A stretch of DNA of 64,000 nucleotides from Bacteroidaceae bacterium (GTDB taxonomy: Bacteria > Bacteroidota > Bacteroidia > Bacteroidales > Bacteroidaceae): NCBI GenBank assembly GCA_024698925.1, contig JAILQO010000031.1, forward strand, positions 62,001 to 126,000. The letters are read 5' to 3'. A program made the position numbers and the translations under genes. The first letter of the stretch is position 1; each line of letters starts with the position of its first letter. Positions 20,889 through 29,999 of the stretch are shown here, piece by piece. The notes under the pieces are model-generated. The model searched no databases and was not told the origin of the DNA. It saw only the letters and a program-made list of their open reading frames with translations.

Positions 20889-23800
20889 ATGATGAATGAC
20901 AACTTCTTGACTCACAACAAATCGTTTTTTCATCAGTCATTTACACATAGTGCGGTCAGGCGTTGGTGCTTGACCGCAACTTTGTTCTTGACGTTGCCTA
21001 TCTCCGCTCAGCAGCTTGCCTTTCCTGAAGCTCGGGGCTGGGGACGCTTTGCGACAGGCGGTCGCACAGGTTCTGTCTATCATGTTACGAATCTCAACGA
21101 TAGCGGCACAGGTTCTCTGCGCGATGCCGTGAGCCAACCCAATCGTATCGTGGTTTTTGATGTTGCAGGAGTCATCCGCCTCACCTCCCGGCTCTCTTTT
21201 GCCAAGAACCTGACGATAGCCGGTCAGACTGCTCCAGGCGAGGGCGTGGTGGTCTATGGCGATGCCATCTCTTTCTCTGGCGCAGACAACGCCATTGTGC
21301 GCTACATGAAGTTCCGTATGGGCAAAGGCGGTGCTGCCGGCAAGGATGCTGTTGGTATTGCCAATGGCGCCAAAATGATTTTTGACCATTGCTCTGTATC
21401 ATGGGGTTTGGACGAAACCTTTTCTATTAATTGGGACAACAAGGGCACAGCCCCTGCCGATATAACCATCCAGAACTGTGTCATCGGACAGGGACTGCTG
21501 ACACACTCCGCTGGTGGATTGATTCAGGCTGATCGCATCACACTCTATCGCAACTTCTACTGCGACAATGACACGCGCAATAATAAGATTAAAGGTACCA
21601 ATCAGTATGTCAACTGCCTCGTCTATAACTGGCAGAGCGGCTGCTACTTGATGGGTGGCGACTCAGAAGGCACCTCTTATGTCAACGCCACCAACAACCT
21701 ATTCATCAACGGCCCAGCCGGAGGCGGAAACGCGATGACTGGCGCCAATGAGAAGTACCATATCTATGCCACTGACAACTGGCAGGATCGTAACGCCAAT
21801 GGCCGCTTTGATCCTTACGAGATTCCCCGCAGCGAGTATTCCGGAGGCCCTACTTTCGAGGCGACCCCTTACGATTATCCAGAACTACCAGCTTGGAATG
21901 CAATACAGTTGATTGATTCCCTATTACCAGAGGTCGGCGCCACGTTGCCCTATCGCGACCTAGCGGATTACTACATGGTTCATCAAGTACGTTCCTTTGG
22001 GACCGAAGGTGGCATCATCTCCTCTGAGGCACAGTTGCCCATCGGCATTCCCACAGCGTGGAACCTGAAATCATTCGGAAAGCCAACGGATACAGATGGC
22101 GACGGAATGCCTGATGTCTGGGAAAGCGCTAACGGCACAGACCCTTCAAAGAACGATGCGATGACGCTGGCAGCCAATGGCTATGCCAACATTGAGAACT
22201 ATATCAACAGCCTCACGCTTGAGAACCGAGTGCCGTTCCTCCGCACCCCGATCCTCTTTGCCCTCCAAAGCGCTTCGGACTCCAGCATCACCCTGCAATG
22301 GTATGATTTCACCGATGATGAAGAGGCTTTTGTGCTGGAGATGAAGCAAGAAGACGTCTGGCTGGAAGTCGCTCACGCTGAGGCCGGCAGCGAATCGCTG
22401 ACACTCACCGACCTCCCAGCCGGCAGTACCTTTGAGGTTCGCCTGCGTGCCATCGGCAAGGATGGCCTCAACTCCGACTACACCTCAACGCTCACTGTCA
22501 AGACACAACCCAAGCAGGTGGCTATGGTGGAGATCCCGACCTACGAACCCGACCTACGCTGGCTGCAAGGCGACGGTGCATGGAACTTTACGACAGCCAA
22601 CTGGAGCGGCCAGCTGTTCACCAACGACAGTAAGGTGCTAATAGAGAGTACTGAGAACGCAACTATTTCCGTCGATGAAACGGTTGTTCCTGCCACTGTT
22701 GTTGTCAACACGCCTGCAGACATCATACTGAGTGGTAATGGTGCCATCGGCGGCGAAGGCTCGTTGAACAAGACCGGTACAGGTACACTCACCCTCGCCA
22801 CAGCCAACACTTACAAAGGTGCAACCGTGCTTCACGAGGGCACACTGAGCTTCAATAGCCTTAAAGACGGTGAGGTTGCCAGCTCACTTGGGGCGTCATC
22901 GGAATTCGGACAGAACTGGATATGGGATGGCGGCACCTGGAACTACACGGGCGCCTCAACATCCACCAATCGTAGCGCAAACCTCTATGCCGACACAGAA
23001 TTCGATGTTGCTACCGGCGCCGCTACGGTGACCATGAACGGTCGCATCGAAGGTGCTGCCAACGTGACCTTCGGCGGCAAAGGCAAGGTACAACCCGCCT
23101 CAGAATCCTTCTTTGGCTACGATGGTGCCACTGTCGTTCGCAGCGGCACGCTTCACCTGTCGTATCTGGGCACATTGGAGGATAAGAAATTGCGTCTGGG
23201 CAGTAGCTCGAAGCTGGTACTGGCCGGTGGCACCTTCTCAACCAAGGACGCCAACGACAACTACACGACCTACGAATTCCCCATCGAGGCTGCAGCCGGC
23301 ACCAAATCTGTCTTCGAGCCCTATCGCAACTGCTATATCAAGAGTCCTTTCACAGGGACGGGCACCATTGACTTCCGCATTTCCTGGGTAAGAGAGTATT
23401 TGCAGGGCGACATGACGAGCTTCTACGGACGCCTGATCGGTAATGGCACAGGTAGTTCCAACCAACTAGTGATTGACACCAGCAAAGGCCTCCCCAACGG
23501 CGTTGTGGAGCTGAAAGGAACCATCATGATGATCTACTGGCAAACCAATGGCGACCTTCATATCGGTGGCCTCTCTGGTGCATCTCAGTCCACGTTAGGA
23601 GGTTGTAGCAAGCAGACGGCTGGTCACAAGATGACTTGGCGCATCGGCGGTGCTAACACCAACGAGACCTTTGCCGGCGTAATCAACGACTGCGCCAGCA
23701 ATACAGCCGACAAGTACAAAGGCACCACCACCATCATCAAGGAAGGTAGCGGCGACTGGCGACTAACAGGTACGAATATCTATACCGGCACCACGGCTAT

Positions 23801-24407
23801 CGAGGGCGGACGTCTCATTGTCAATGGCACGCATACGGGCGGCGGCGCTTACACCGTCAAGGACGGCGCTACGCTGATGGGTCGTGGCACCATCGGTTCG
23901 AAAGTCACGGTACAATCTGGCGCCACGCTGTGGGCTGGTGACACCCTTGTAAATACGCATGTGCTGAAGCTTTCCGGAGGACTCACCGTTGCGAAAGGTG
24001 GCGAAATCCACTTTCCCATTTCCAATAATGGCACCATCGTACGCAGCAACCGTCTGTCCGTCACAGGCTCTTTGGCTATCAACGGTGCCACGTTGGTAAT
24101 CAATATGGATAAGGCCGAGTCGTTGCCAGATGGTACAGAACTGAAACTCTTCCAGTCGCTGGGCACCGTCAGTGGTACAGGATTCACACAAATCCTGCCT
24201 GCCCAACCTTCTGAGACACAGGAGTGGGACACCAGTACCCTGCTGAAGGACGGTATTCTGCGCGTTGTCCCCAAGGAGCCGGTTGGCATTCGCGGCCCCC
24301 AGGCCACTTCGGCAGAGGCTCCCTCCTACGACCTTTCTGGCCGTCGCCTCGCCGCAGAGCCAACTCATGGCCTTTATATCCGAGACCGCAGGATTGTCAG
24401 TAAGTAA
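20889..24407 (+). CDS. Large modular secreted pectate-lyase-like protein (beta-helix + Ca-binding-like motif + FN3 + autotransporter-associated strand repeats + sorting-like tail)
   Basis: QLAFPEARGWGRFATGGRTGSVYHVTNLNDSGTGSLRDAV...; DTDGDGMPDVWE; FN3-like region 22230-22510; SLNKTGTGTLTLATANTYKGATVLHEGTL and SGDWRLTGTNIYTGTTAIEGGRLIVNG repeats; YDLSGRRL...GLYIRDRRIVSK end. Confidence 0.85.
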   Translation: MMNDNFLTHNKSFFHQSFTHSAVRRWCLTATLFLTLPISAQQLAFPEARGWGRFATGGRTGSVYHVTNLNDSGTGSLRDAVSQPNRIVVFDVAGVIRLTSRLSFAKNLTIAGQTAPGEGVVVYGDAISFSGADNAIVRYMKFRMGKGGAAGKDAVGIANGAKMIFDHCSVSWGLDETFSINWDNKGTAPADITIQNCVIGQGLLTHSAGGLIQADRITLYRNFYCDNDTRNNKIKGTNQYVNCLVYNWQSGCYLMGGDSEGTSYVNATNNLFINGPAGGGNAMTGANEKYHIYATDNWQDRNANGRFDPYEIPRSEYSGGPTFEATPYDYPELPAWNAIQLIDSLLPEVGATLPYRDLADYYMVHQVRSFGTEGGIISSEAQLPIGIPTAWNLKSFGKPTDTDGDGMPDVWESANGTDPSKNDAMTLAANGYANIENYINSLTLENRVPFLRTPILFALQSASDSSITLQWYDFTDDEEAFVLEMKQEDVWLEVAHAEAGSESLTLTDLPAGSTFEVRLRAIGKDGLNSDYTSTLTVKTQPKQVAMVEIPTYEPDLRWLQGDGAWNFTTANWSGQLFTNDSKVLIESTENATISVDETVVPATVVVNTPADIILSGNGAIGGEGSLNKTGTGTLTLATANTYKGATVLHEGTLSFNSLKDGEVASSLGASSEFGQNWIWDGGTWNYTGASTSTNRSANLYADTEFDVATGAATVTMNGRIEGAANVTFGGKGKVQPASESFFGYDGATVVRSGTLHLSYLGTLEDKKLRLGSSSKLVLAGGTFSTKDANDNYTTYEFPIEAAAGTKSVFEPYRNCYIKSPFTGTGTIDFRISWVREYLQGDMTSFYGRLIGNGTGSSNQLVIDTSKGLPNGVVELKGTIMMIYWQTNGDLHIGGLSGASQSTLGGCSKQTAGHKMTWRIGGANTNETFAGVINDCASNTADKYKGTTTIIKEGSGDWRLTGTNIYTGTTAIEGGRLIVNGTHTGGGAYTVKDGATLMGRGTIGSKVTVQSGATLWAGDTLVNTHVLKLSGGLTVAKGGEIHFPISNNGTIVRSNRLSVTGSLAINGATLVINMDKAESLPDGTELKLFQSLGTVSGTGFTQILPAQPSETQEWDTSTLLKDGILRVVPKEPVGIRGPQATSAEAPSYDLSGRRLAAEPTHGLYIRDRRIVSK

Positions 24408-24495
24408 TACTTTTAGATACTGAAAAAATAATTCTCAGAAAAAAATGACTTTTCGTGCTTGTATGTACGAAAATAGCTATATATTTGCGGCGGGT

Positions 24496-24720
24496 ATGAA
24501 TAAAAAAGGTAGCTTTTGGCATCGCGTATTTCATCTTTACTATGATGGATTCCGACAGATGACGCTGGGGCGTACGCTTTGGCTCGTTATTGCCATTAAG
24601 CTATTCGTCATCTTTTTCGTCCTGAAACTCTTCTTTTTCCCCGATTTCATCGGGCAGAATGCAGAGAAAGGCAAGGAGGCAGATTTCGTGGCAACGGAAC
24701 TGCAACAGAGAGCCCCTTGA
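24496..24720 (+). CDS. DUF4492-family small membrane protein
   Basis: ATG 24496 MNKKGSFWHRVFHLYYDGFRQMTLGRTLWLVIAIKLFVIFFVLKLFFFPDFI; immediately upstream of cydAB. Confidence 0.75.
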   Translation: MNKKGSFWHRVFHLYYDGFRQMTLGRTLWLVIAIKLFVIFFVLKLFFFPDFIGQNAEKGKEADFVATELQQRAP

Positions 24721-24776
24721 ACTCTTGAACTCCTCAAACCCTTTAAACTTTTTAACCCTTATAAACTATATTGCCT

Positions 24777-26300
24777 ATGAACCTGCTTACCATTGATCCG
24801 TCAGCCATTGATTGGGCCAGAGCCCAGTTTGCGCTGACAGCCATTTACCATTGGCTCTTTGTTCCCTTGACTTTGGGAGTTGGCCTCATCATGTCCATTA
24901 TGGAGACCAAATACTATCGTACTGGCGATGCCTTTTGGCGTGGCGCGGCACAATTTTGGCAGCGCCTATTCGGAATCAACTTTGCGCTGGGCGTAGCTAC
25001 TGGCATTATCCTTGAGTTTGAATTCGGCACCAACTGGAGCAACTACTCCTGGTTCGTGGGCGACATCTTTGGCGCTCCACTGGCTATCGAGGGTATTGTA
25101 GCCTTCTTCATGGAGAGTACCTTCGTGGCCGTGATGTATTTCGGTTGGGAGAAGGTGTCGCACGGCTTCCACCTGGCTTCTACGTGGTTGACATGGTTGG
25201 GCGCAACGATCTCTGCCTGGTGGATTCTTGTGGCCAACGCTTGGATGCAATGTCCCGTGGGCTGCACGTTCAACCCTGATACGATGCGCAACGAGATGAC
25301 CTCGTTCTTCGATGTCGCTCTTTCGCCCTTTGCCATCGGCAAGTTCTGTCATACGGTTACCTCGTCCTGGATTGTCGGCGCTGCATTCTGCGTGGCGGTA
25401 TGCTGCTGGTATCTGCTCAAGAAACGCGAGACCAAACTCGCCTTGGAGAGCTTGAGGATAGGTGCTGCCGTTGGACTTTTTGCGGCTGTGCTGGCTGCTG
25501 CCACAGGTCATAAGTCGGCACAGGATGTCGCTTGCAAACAGCCTATGAAGCTTGCTGCAATGGAGGCGCTGTATGATGGCGGCACAGGTCAGGGACTCAA
25601 GGTGGTAGAGGGTATTGAAGTGCCCTACGCCCTCTCGTTCATGGCCACCAACGATTTCAACGGCTATGTCCCTGGTATCAATGACCTATTAAAAGGTTAC
25701 ACGCGCGAGGACGGCACCGTAGAACCTTCCGCACAGGAGAAAATGATGCGTGGGCGCCAGGCGATAGAGTCGCTGGCCGCCTATCGGCAGGCCAAAGCAG
25801 AGGGCGCCAATCAGGCCACCCTCGCCCCCTTGCTCGCTTCTCTCCAGGAGAACATGCCCTATTTCGGTTACGGATACATCAAGGACGAGTCCGAGCTGGT
25901 ACCTCCCATTGCCGTCAACTTCTGGGCCTTCCGCGTCATGGTTGGCGTGGGCTGTTTGCTCATCCTTTTCTTTGCTGTTGTTCTTGCTGCCACGTGTCAA
26001 TGGCCCAAGAAGTGGTGGCAGAAGTGCGATATCACGAAGCTTCCGTCCTGGCTTTATTGGCTGGCAGTTGCGCTCGTACCCCTGACTTACGTAGCCTCAG
26101 AGAGTGGCTGGTTGGTGGCTGAGCTCGGACGTCAGCCCTGGACCATCCAGGATATGCTGCCCATCGGCGCTTCCGTTTCCGATATCGGCAGTTTTGCCGT
26201 CGCCACTACCTTCTGGCTCTTCCTGATTCTCTTCACCATCCTGCTGACGGTGGAAATCAACATCATGATTAAGCAAATTAAAAAAGGACCACAACTATGA
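24777..26300 (+). CDS. cydA: Cytochrome bd ubiquinol oxidase subunit I
   Basis: ARAQFALTAIYHWLFVPLTLGVG, GWLVAELGRQPW; ORF-track start 24771 is TTG, ATG at 24777. Confidence 0.97.
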   Translation: MNLLTIDPSAIDWARAQFALTAIYHWLFVPLTLGVGLIMSIMETKYYRTGDAFWRGAAQFWQRLFGINFALGVATGIILEFEFGTNWSNYSWFVGDIFGAPLAIEGIVAFFMESTFVAVMYFGWEKVSHGFHLASTWLTWLGATISAWWILVANAWMQCPVGCTFNPDTMRNEMTSFFDVALSPFAIGKFCHTVTSSWIVGAAFCVAVCCWYLLKKRETKLALESLRIGAAVGLFAAVLAAATGHKSAQDVACKQPMKLAAMEALYDGGTGQGLKVVEGIEVPYALSFMATNDFNGYVPGINDLLKGYTREDGTVEPSAQEKMMRGRQAIESLAAYRQAKAEGANQATLAPLLASLQENMPYFGYGYIKDESELVPPIAVNFWAFRVMVGVGCLLILFFAVVLAATCQWPKKWWQKCDITKLPSWLYWLAVALVPLTYVASESGWLVAELGRQPWTIQDMLPIGASVSDIGSFAVATTFWLFLILFTILLTVEINIMIKQIKKGPQL

Positions 26301-27484
26301 GTTACGAATTTCTTCAGCACTACTGGTGCTTCATCGTCGCCCTACTCGGCGCTCTGCTCGTATTCCTGCTCTTTGTTCAAGGTGCCAACTCCGTTGCCGG
26401 CAGTTTAGGTCAGACAGAAGCCGGCCGACGGCTTATTTATAATTCCACGGGCCGCAAATGGGAACTGACCTTCACCACTCTCGTCACCTTCGGCGGTGCC
26501 TTCTTCGCCTCCTATCCCCTCTTCTATAGCACCTCGTTTGGCGGTGCCTACTGGCTTTGGATGCTGATTCTCTTTACGTTTGTGCTGCAAGCCGTCAGCT
26601 ACGAGTTCCAAAACAAGCTCGGCAACTTCTTGGGTCCCAAGACCTTCCAATTCTGCCTCACCCTCAACGGTCTCCTCGGTCCGCTGCTCCTTGGTGGTGC
26701 CGTTGCCACCTTCTTTGAAGGCTCTAACTTCATCGTTGAGAAAGGCAACATCGTAGATCTCCCCTCCTCTGGGGAGGGGTTGGGAGTATGCCAAGCTATC
26801 TCCTCTTGGGCTAATGCTAGCCATGGCCTCGATGCCTTACTCAATCCTTGGGTGCTGATCTTCGGCTTTGCTGTCGTTTTTCTGGCGCGCACGTTGGGTA
26901 TCCTCTACGTAATGAACAACATCGATGACGAAGACATTCGTTTGCGCTGTCGCAGCCGCCTCATCGGCGCTGCAGTACCCTTCCTCATTCTCTTTGTAGC
27001 CTATTTCGTACACCTGCTCTTGAAGGACGGCTACGCCTACGACCCCGCCACAGGCATCGTCTTCATGGAGCCTTACAAGTACCTGCACAACCTACTCGAT
27101 ATGTGGTACCTGCTCGTCGTATTATTAATAGGTCTGGCACTTGTACTTTATGGTATCGCCATCGTTGTCTTCGGACGGTCTGATAAATGCTCTAGTTGTC
27201 AAATCCAAGCGATCTGGCCAGCAGGCATCGGCACGGTGTTGACCGTACTGGCCCTACTGCTTTGCTCCGCTTGGAACAATACAGCCTACTATCCCTCTAC
27301 GGCCGACCTGCAGTCATCACTCACCATGCAGAACTCTTGTAGTAGCGAGTTCACGTTGCGCACCATGTTCTACGTCTCCCTCCTCGTGCCCTTCGTTCTC
27401 GCCTACATCGCCTACTGTTGGCATGCTATGGACTGCAAGAAGCTAACACAGGAAGAGTTGAATGAGTCTGAGCACACATATTGA
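26297..27484 (+). CDS. cydB: Cytochrome bd ubiquinol oxidase subunit II
   Basis: ATGA overlap with cydA; CydB-like polytopic sequence (LQHYWCFIVALLGALLVFLLFVQGANS). Confidence 0.96.
   Translation: MSYEFLQHYWCFIVALLGALLVFLLFVQGANSVAGSLGQTEAGRRLIYNSTGRKWELTFTTLVTFGGAFFASYPLFYSTSFGGAYWLWMLILFTFVLQAVSYEFQNKLGNFLGPKTFQFCLTLNGLLGPLLLGGAVATFFEGSNFIVEKGNIVDLPSSGEGLGVCQAISSWANASHGLDALLNPWVLIFGFAVVFLARTLGILYVMNNIDDEDIRLRCRSRLIGAAVPFLILFVAYFVHLLLKDGYAYDPATGIVFMEPYKYLHNLLDMWYLLVVLLIGLALVLYGIAIVVFGRSDKCSSCQIQAIWPAGIGTVLTVLALLLCSAWNNTAYYPSTADLQSSLTMQNSCSSEFTLRTMFYVSLLVPFVLAYIAYCWHAMDCKKLTQEELNESEHTY
26761..26786. repeat. GC-rich palindromic repeat-like insertion inside cydB coding sequence
   Basis: CCCCTCC-TCTGG-GGAGGGG-TTGGGAG; translates in frame to LPSSGEGLGV between NIVD and ISSWANASHGLD. 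Confidence 0.55.
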
Positions 27485-27490
27485 CCCTGT

Positions 27491-27564
27491 ACTACTGTTC
27501 CACAATTGCGGGAAGGGCTTTGCACAATTGCGGAAAAGGCTTCCCGCAATTGTGGAACAGTAGT
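27491..27564. repeat. 23-bp perfect inverted repeat with internal extra copy; possible bidirectional terminator
   Basis: ACTACTGTTCCACAATTGCGGGA (27491-27513) and its reverse complement (27542-27564); loop carries a third CACAATTGCGG (27523-27533); between convergent cydB and sufS. Confidence 0.85.
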
Positions 27565-27573
27565 CGCGCAAAA

Positions 27574-27636
27574 AGCGATATGCCTTATCGCTGCAAGAGA
27601 AAAGGCATATCACTATCGAAGATATGGCATATCGCT
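27574..27636. repeat. Second palindrome cluster built on AGCGATATGCC / GGCATATCGCT
   Basis: AGCGATATGCC 27574-27584; AAGGCATATC 27602-27611; GGCATATCGCT 27626-27636 (exact reverse complement of first). Confidence 0.75.
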
Positions 27637-27651
27637 ACTGGGAATGATTTT

Positions 27652-28926
27652 TCAGAACATCTGGCGGACGCGATTGATACCCTTGACGAGGGCATCGATG
27701 TCGTCTTTGGTGTTGTAGAGGGCTAAGCTGGCGCGGACGGTGCCTTCGATGCCGAGGCGATGCATGAGGGGTTCGGCACAATGATGGCCTGTGCGGACGG
27801 CGATGCCCAGACGGTCCAGGAGGGTGCCGAGGTCGAGGTGGTGAATGAATGATGACCCGTCACCATGGGCTGCTAAATTGAAGGATATAACTGGGCTCGG
27901 GCCTGGGCCATAGATATGCATGCCCTCGATTTGCATGAGTTGTTCGTAGGCATAAGTGCCCAGTTCGTGCTCGAAGGCCGCAATCCTGTCCATACCGATA
28001 AAGCGGACAAAGTCGAGGGCTACGGCGAGGCCGCGGGCCGCCACGTAGTCGGGTGTGCCTGCCTCGAACTTATAGGGCAGTACGTTGAAGGTGGTGCGCT
28101 CGAAGCTGACCTTGCCGATCATCTCGCCACCGCCCATATACGGCGGCATCTTGTCGAGCCATTGCTCCTTGCCGTAGAGTACGCCGATGCCTGTGGGTCC
28201 ATAGACCTTGTGGCCGCTGAAGGCGAGGAAATCGCAATCCAGTGCCTGCACATCTACAGGCATGTGGGGTACGCTCTGGGCGGCATCTATCAGCACGGGG
28301 ACATCATGCGCGTGGGCCATCTGGATAATCTCGCGCACGGGATTGACCGTTCCTAATACATTGCTCACGTGCGTGCAGGCCAGCAGGCGGGTCCTGGGCG
28401 AGAAGAGCTTGGGCAGCGCATCGAGGTCCAAGAGGCCATCATCGGTGATGGGACAGACCTTGAGGACGATGCCCTTGCGTGCCTGCAGGAGTTGCCAGGG
28501 AACGATGTTGGAGTGGTGCTCCATCTCCGTGACGATCACCTCGTCGCCCTCATGCATGAAGGCCTCGCCGAAAGTGGCTGCCACGAGGTTGATGCTCTCG
28601 GTAGTGCCACGGGTAAAGATGACCTCGCTGGTAGAGCGGGCGTTGATGAAGGCGCGAACGGTCTCGCGGGCCTCCTCGTAGAGGCGTGTAGCTTCTTGCG
28701 AGAGGTAATGGACGCCGCGATGCACATTGGCGTTGACGTTGAGGTATTCCTCCGTGATGGCATCGATCACGCAGTGTGGCTTCTGCGTGGTAGCGCCGTT
28801 GTCGAGATAGACAAGGGGCTTGCCATAGACCTTGCGTGTCAATATAGGGAAAGCATCTCTCAACAAAATTCCCTCCGGTTCCGCCGGTGGCGTGAGATTC
28901 TGACGCGAAGATTCCTGTTTTTTCAT
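27652..28926 (-). CDS. sufS: Cysteine desulfurase, SufS family
   Basis: VYLDNGATTQKP; FSGHKVYGPTGIGVLYGK; RTGHHCAEPLM. Confidence 0.93.
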   Translation of the reverse strand: MKKQESSRQNLTPPAEPEGILLRDAFPILTRKVYGKPLVYLDNGATTQKPHCVIDAITEEYLNVNANVHRGVHYLSQEATRLYEEARETVRAFINARSTSEVIFTRGTTESINLVAATFGEAFMHEGDEVIVTEMEHHSNIVPWQLLQARKGIVLKVCPITDDGLLDLDALPKLFSPRTRLLACTHVSNVLGTVNPVREIIQMAHAHDVPVLIDAAQSVPHMPVDVQALDCDFLAFSGHKVYGPTGIGVLYGKEQWLDKMPPYMGGGEMIGKVSFERTTFNVLPYKFEAGTPDYVAARGLAVALDFVRFIGMDRIAAFEHELGTYAYEQLMQIEGMHIYGPGPSPVISFNLAAHGDGSSFIHHLDLGTLLDRLGIAVRTGHHCAEPLMHRLGIEGTVRASLALYNTKDDIDALVKGINRVRQMF

Positions 28927-28937
28927 ATCTCTGAAAA

Positions 28938-29999
28938 CTAATCAAATAGTGTGGGCTGGTCGCCTGGTTGCGCAAGGCGCGGGCGATCCAGATGCTTGTA
29001 GGCCAAGTCGGTGGCTTCACGACCGCGAGGGGTGCGCTTGATGAAACCTTCCTTGATGAGGAAAGGCTCATAGACTTCCTCCACCGTGCCGGGATCCTCG
29101 CCGATGGCGGTGGCGATGGTGGTTATACCGACGGGGCCACCTTTGAACTTATCGATGATGGCCAACAGGATTTTGCGGTCTATCAGGTCGAGTCCGTGGC
29201 GGTCTATGTTCAGGGCCTCGAGGGCAAAGCGTGCAATCTCCAAATCGATGCGTCCGTTGCCCTTTACCTGTGCAAAGTCGCGTACACGACGCAGCAGGGC
29301 GTTGGCAATACGTGGCGTGCCGCGCGAGCGTCCGGCAATCTCTGCGGCGGCATCTGCGTCAATGGGCTGGCCAAGGATGCGGGCAGAACGAAGAACGATG
29401 CCCTGTAGCGTTGCGGAATCGTAGTATTCTAGATGGAGATTGATGCCGAAACGGGCGCGCAGCGGCGCTGTCAGCAGTCCGGAGCGGGTAGTGGCACCCA
29501 CGAGGGTGAATGGGTTCAGGTCTATCTGGATAGAACGGGCACTGGGGCCGCGATCAATCATGATATCAATGCGGTAGTCCTCCATCGCCGAGTAGAGATA
29601 CTCCTCCACGACGGGCGAGAGGCGATGGATCTCGTCGATGAACAGGACGTCCTGTGGCTCCAGCGAGGTGAGGATGCCTGCGAGGTCGCCGGGCTTGTCC
29701 AGCACGGGACCGCTGGTTACCTTGAAGCCTACGCCCAACTCGTTGGCGATGATATTGGAGAGGGTGGTCTTGCCGAGTCCGGGAGGGCCGTGAAGGAGCG
29801 TGTGGTCCAGCGGTTCGCCGCGATAACGGGCCGCCTCCACAAAGACCTTCAGGTTCTGTACCACCTGTGTCTGTCCCGCAAAATCCTCGAAGTGAAGCGG
29901 ACGCAGCGCATTCTCGAAGTCGGTGGAAGAGCCGGCTCCCTGCCCTTCGCGTTCAGCGACAGGAGTGGGATGTATGAGACTGTTAAGTTCTTGATCCAT
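28938..29999 (-). CDS. ruvB: Holliday junction DNA helicase RuvB
   Basis: [15 protein letters not shown]...[46 protein letters not shown]. Confidence 0.97.
   Translation of the reverse strand: MDQELNSLIHPTPVAEREGQGAGSSTDFENALRPLHFEDFAGQTQVVQNLKVFVEAARYRGEPLDHTLLHGPPGLGKTTLSNIIANELGVGFKVTSGPVLDKPGDLAGILTSLEPQDVLFIDEIHRLSPVVEEYLYSAMEDYRIDIMIDRGPSARSIQIDLNPFTLVGATTRSGLLTAPLRARFGINLHLEYYDSATLQGIVLRSARILGQPIDADAAAEIAGRSRGTPRIANALLRRVRDFAQVKGNGRIDLEIARFALEALNIDRHGLDLIDRKILLAIIDKFKGGPVGITTIATAIGEDPGTVEEVYEPFLIKEGFIKRTPRGREATDLAYKHLDRPRLAQPGDQPTLFD

Noticed and set aside
27481-27726. 81-aa ORF over the palindromic region after cydB
   Set aside because: Sequence is dominated by the inverted repeats and runs into sufS antisense; not a credible protein.
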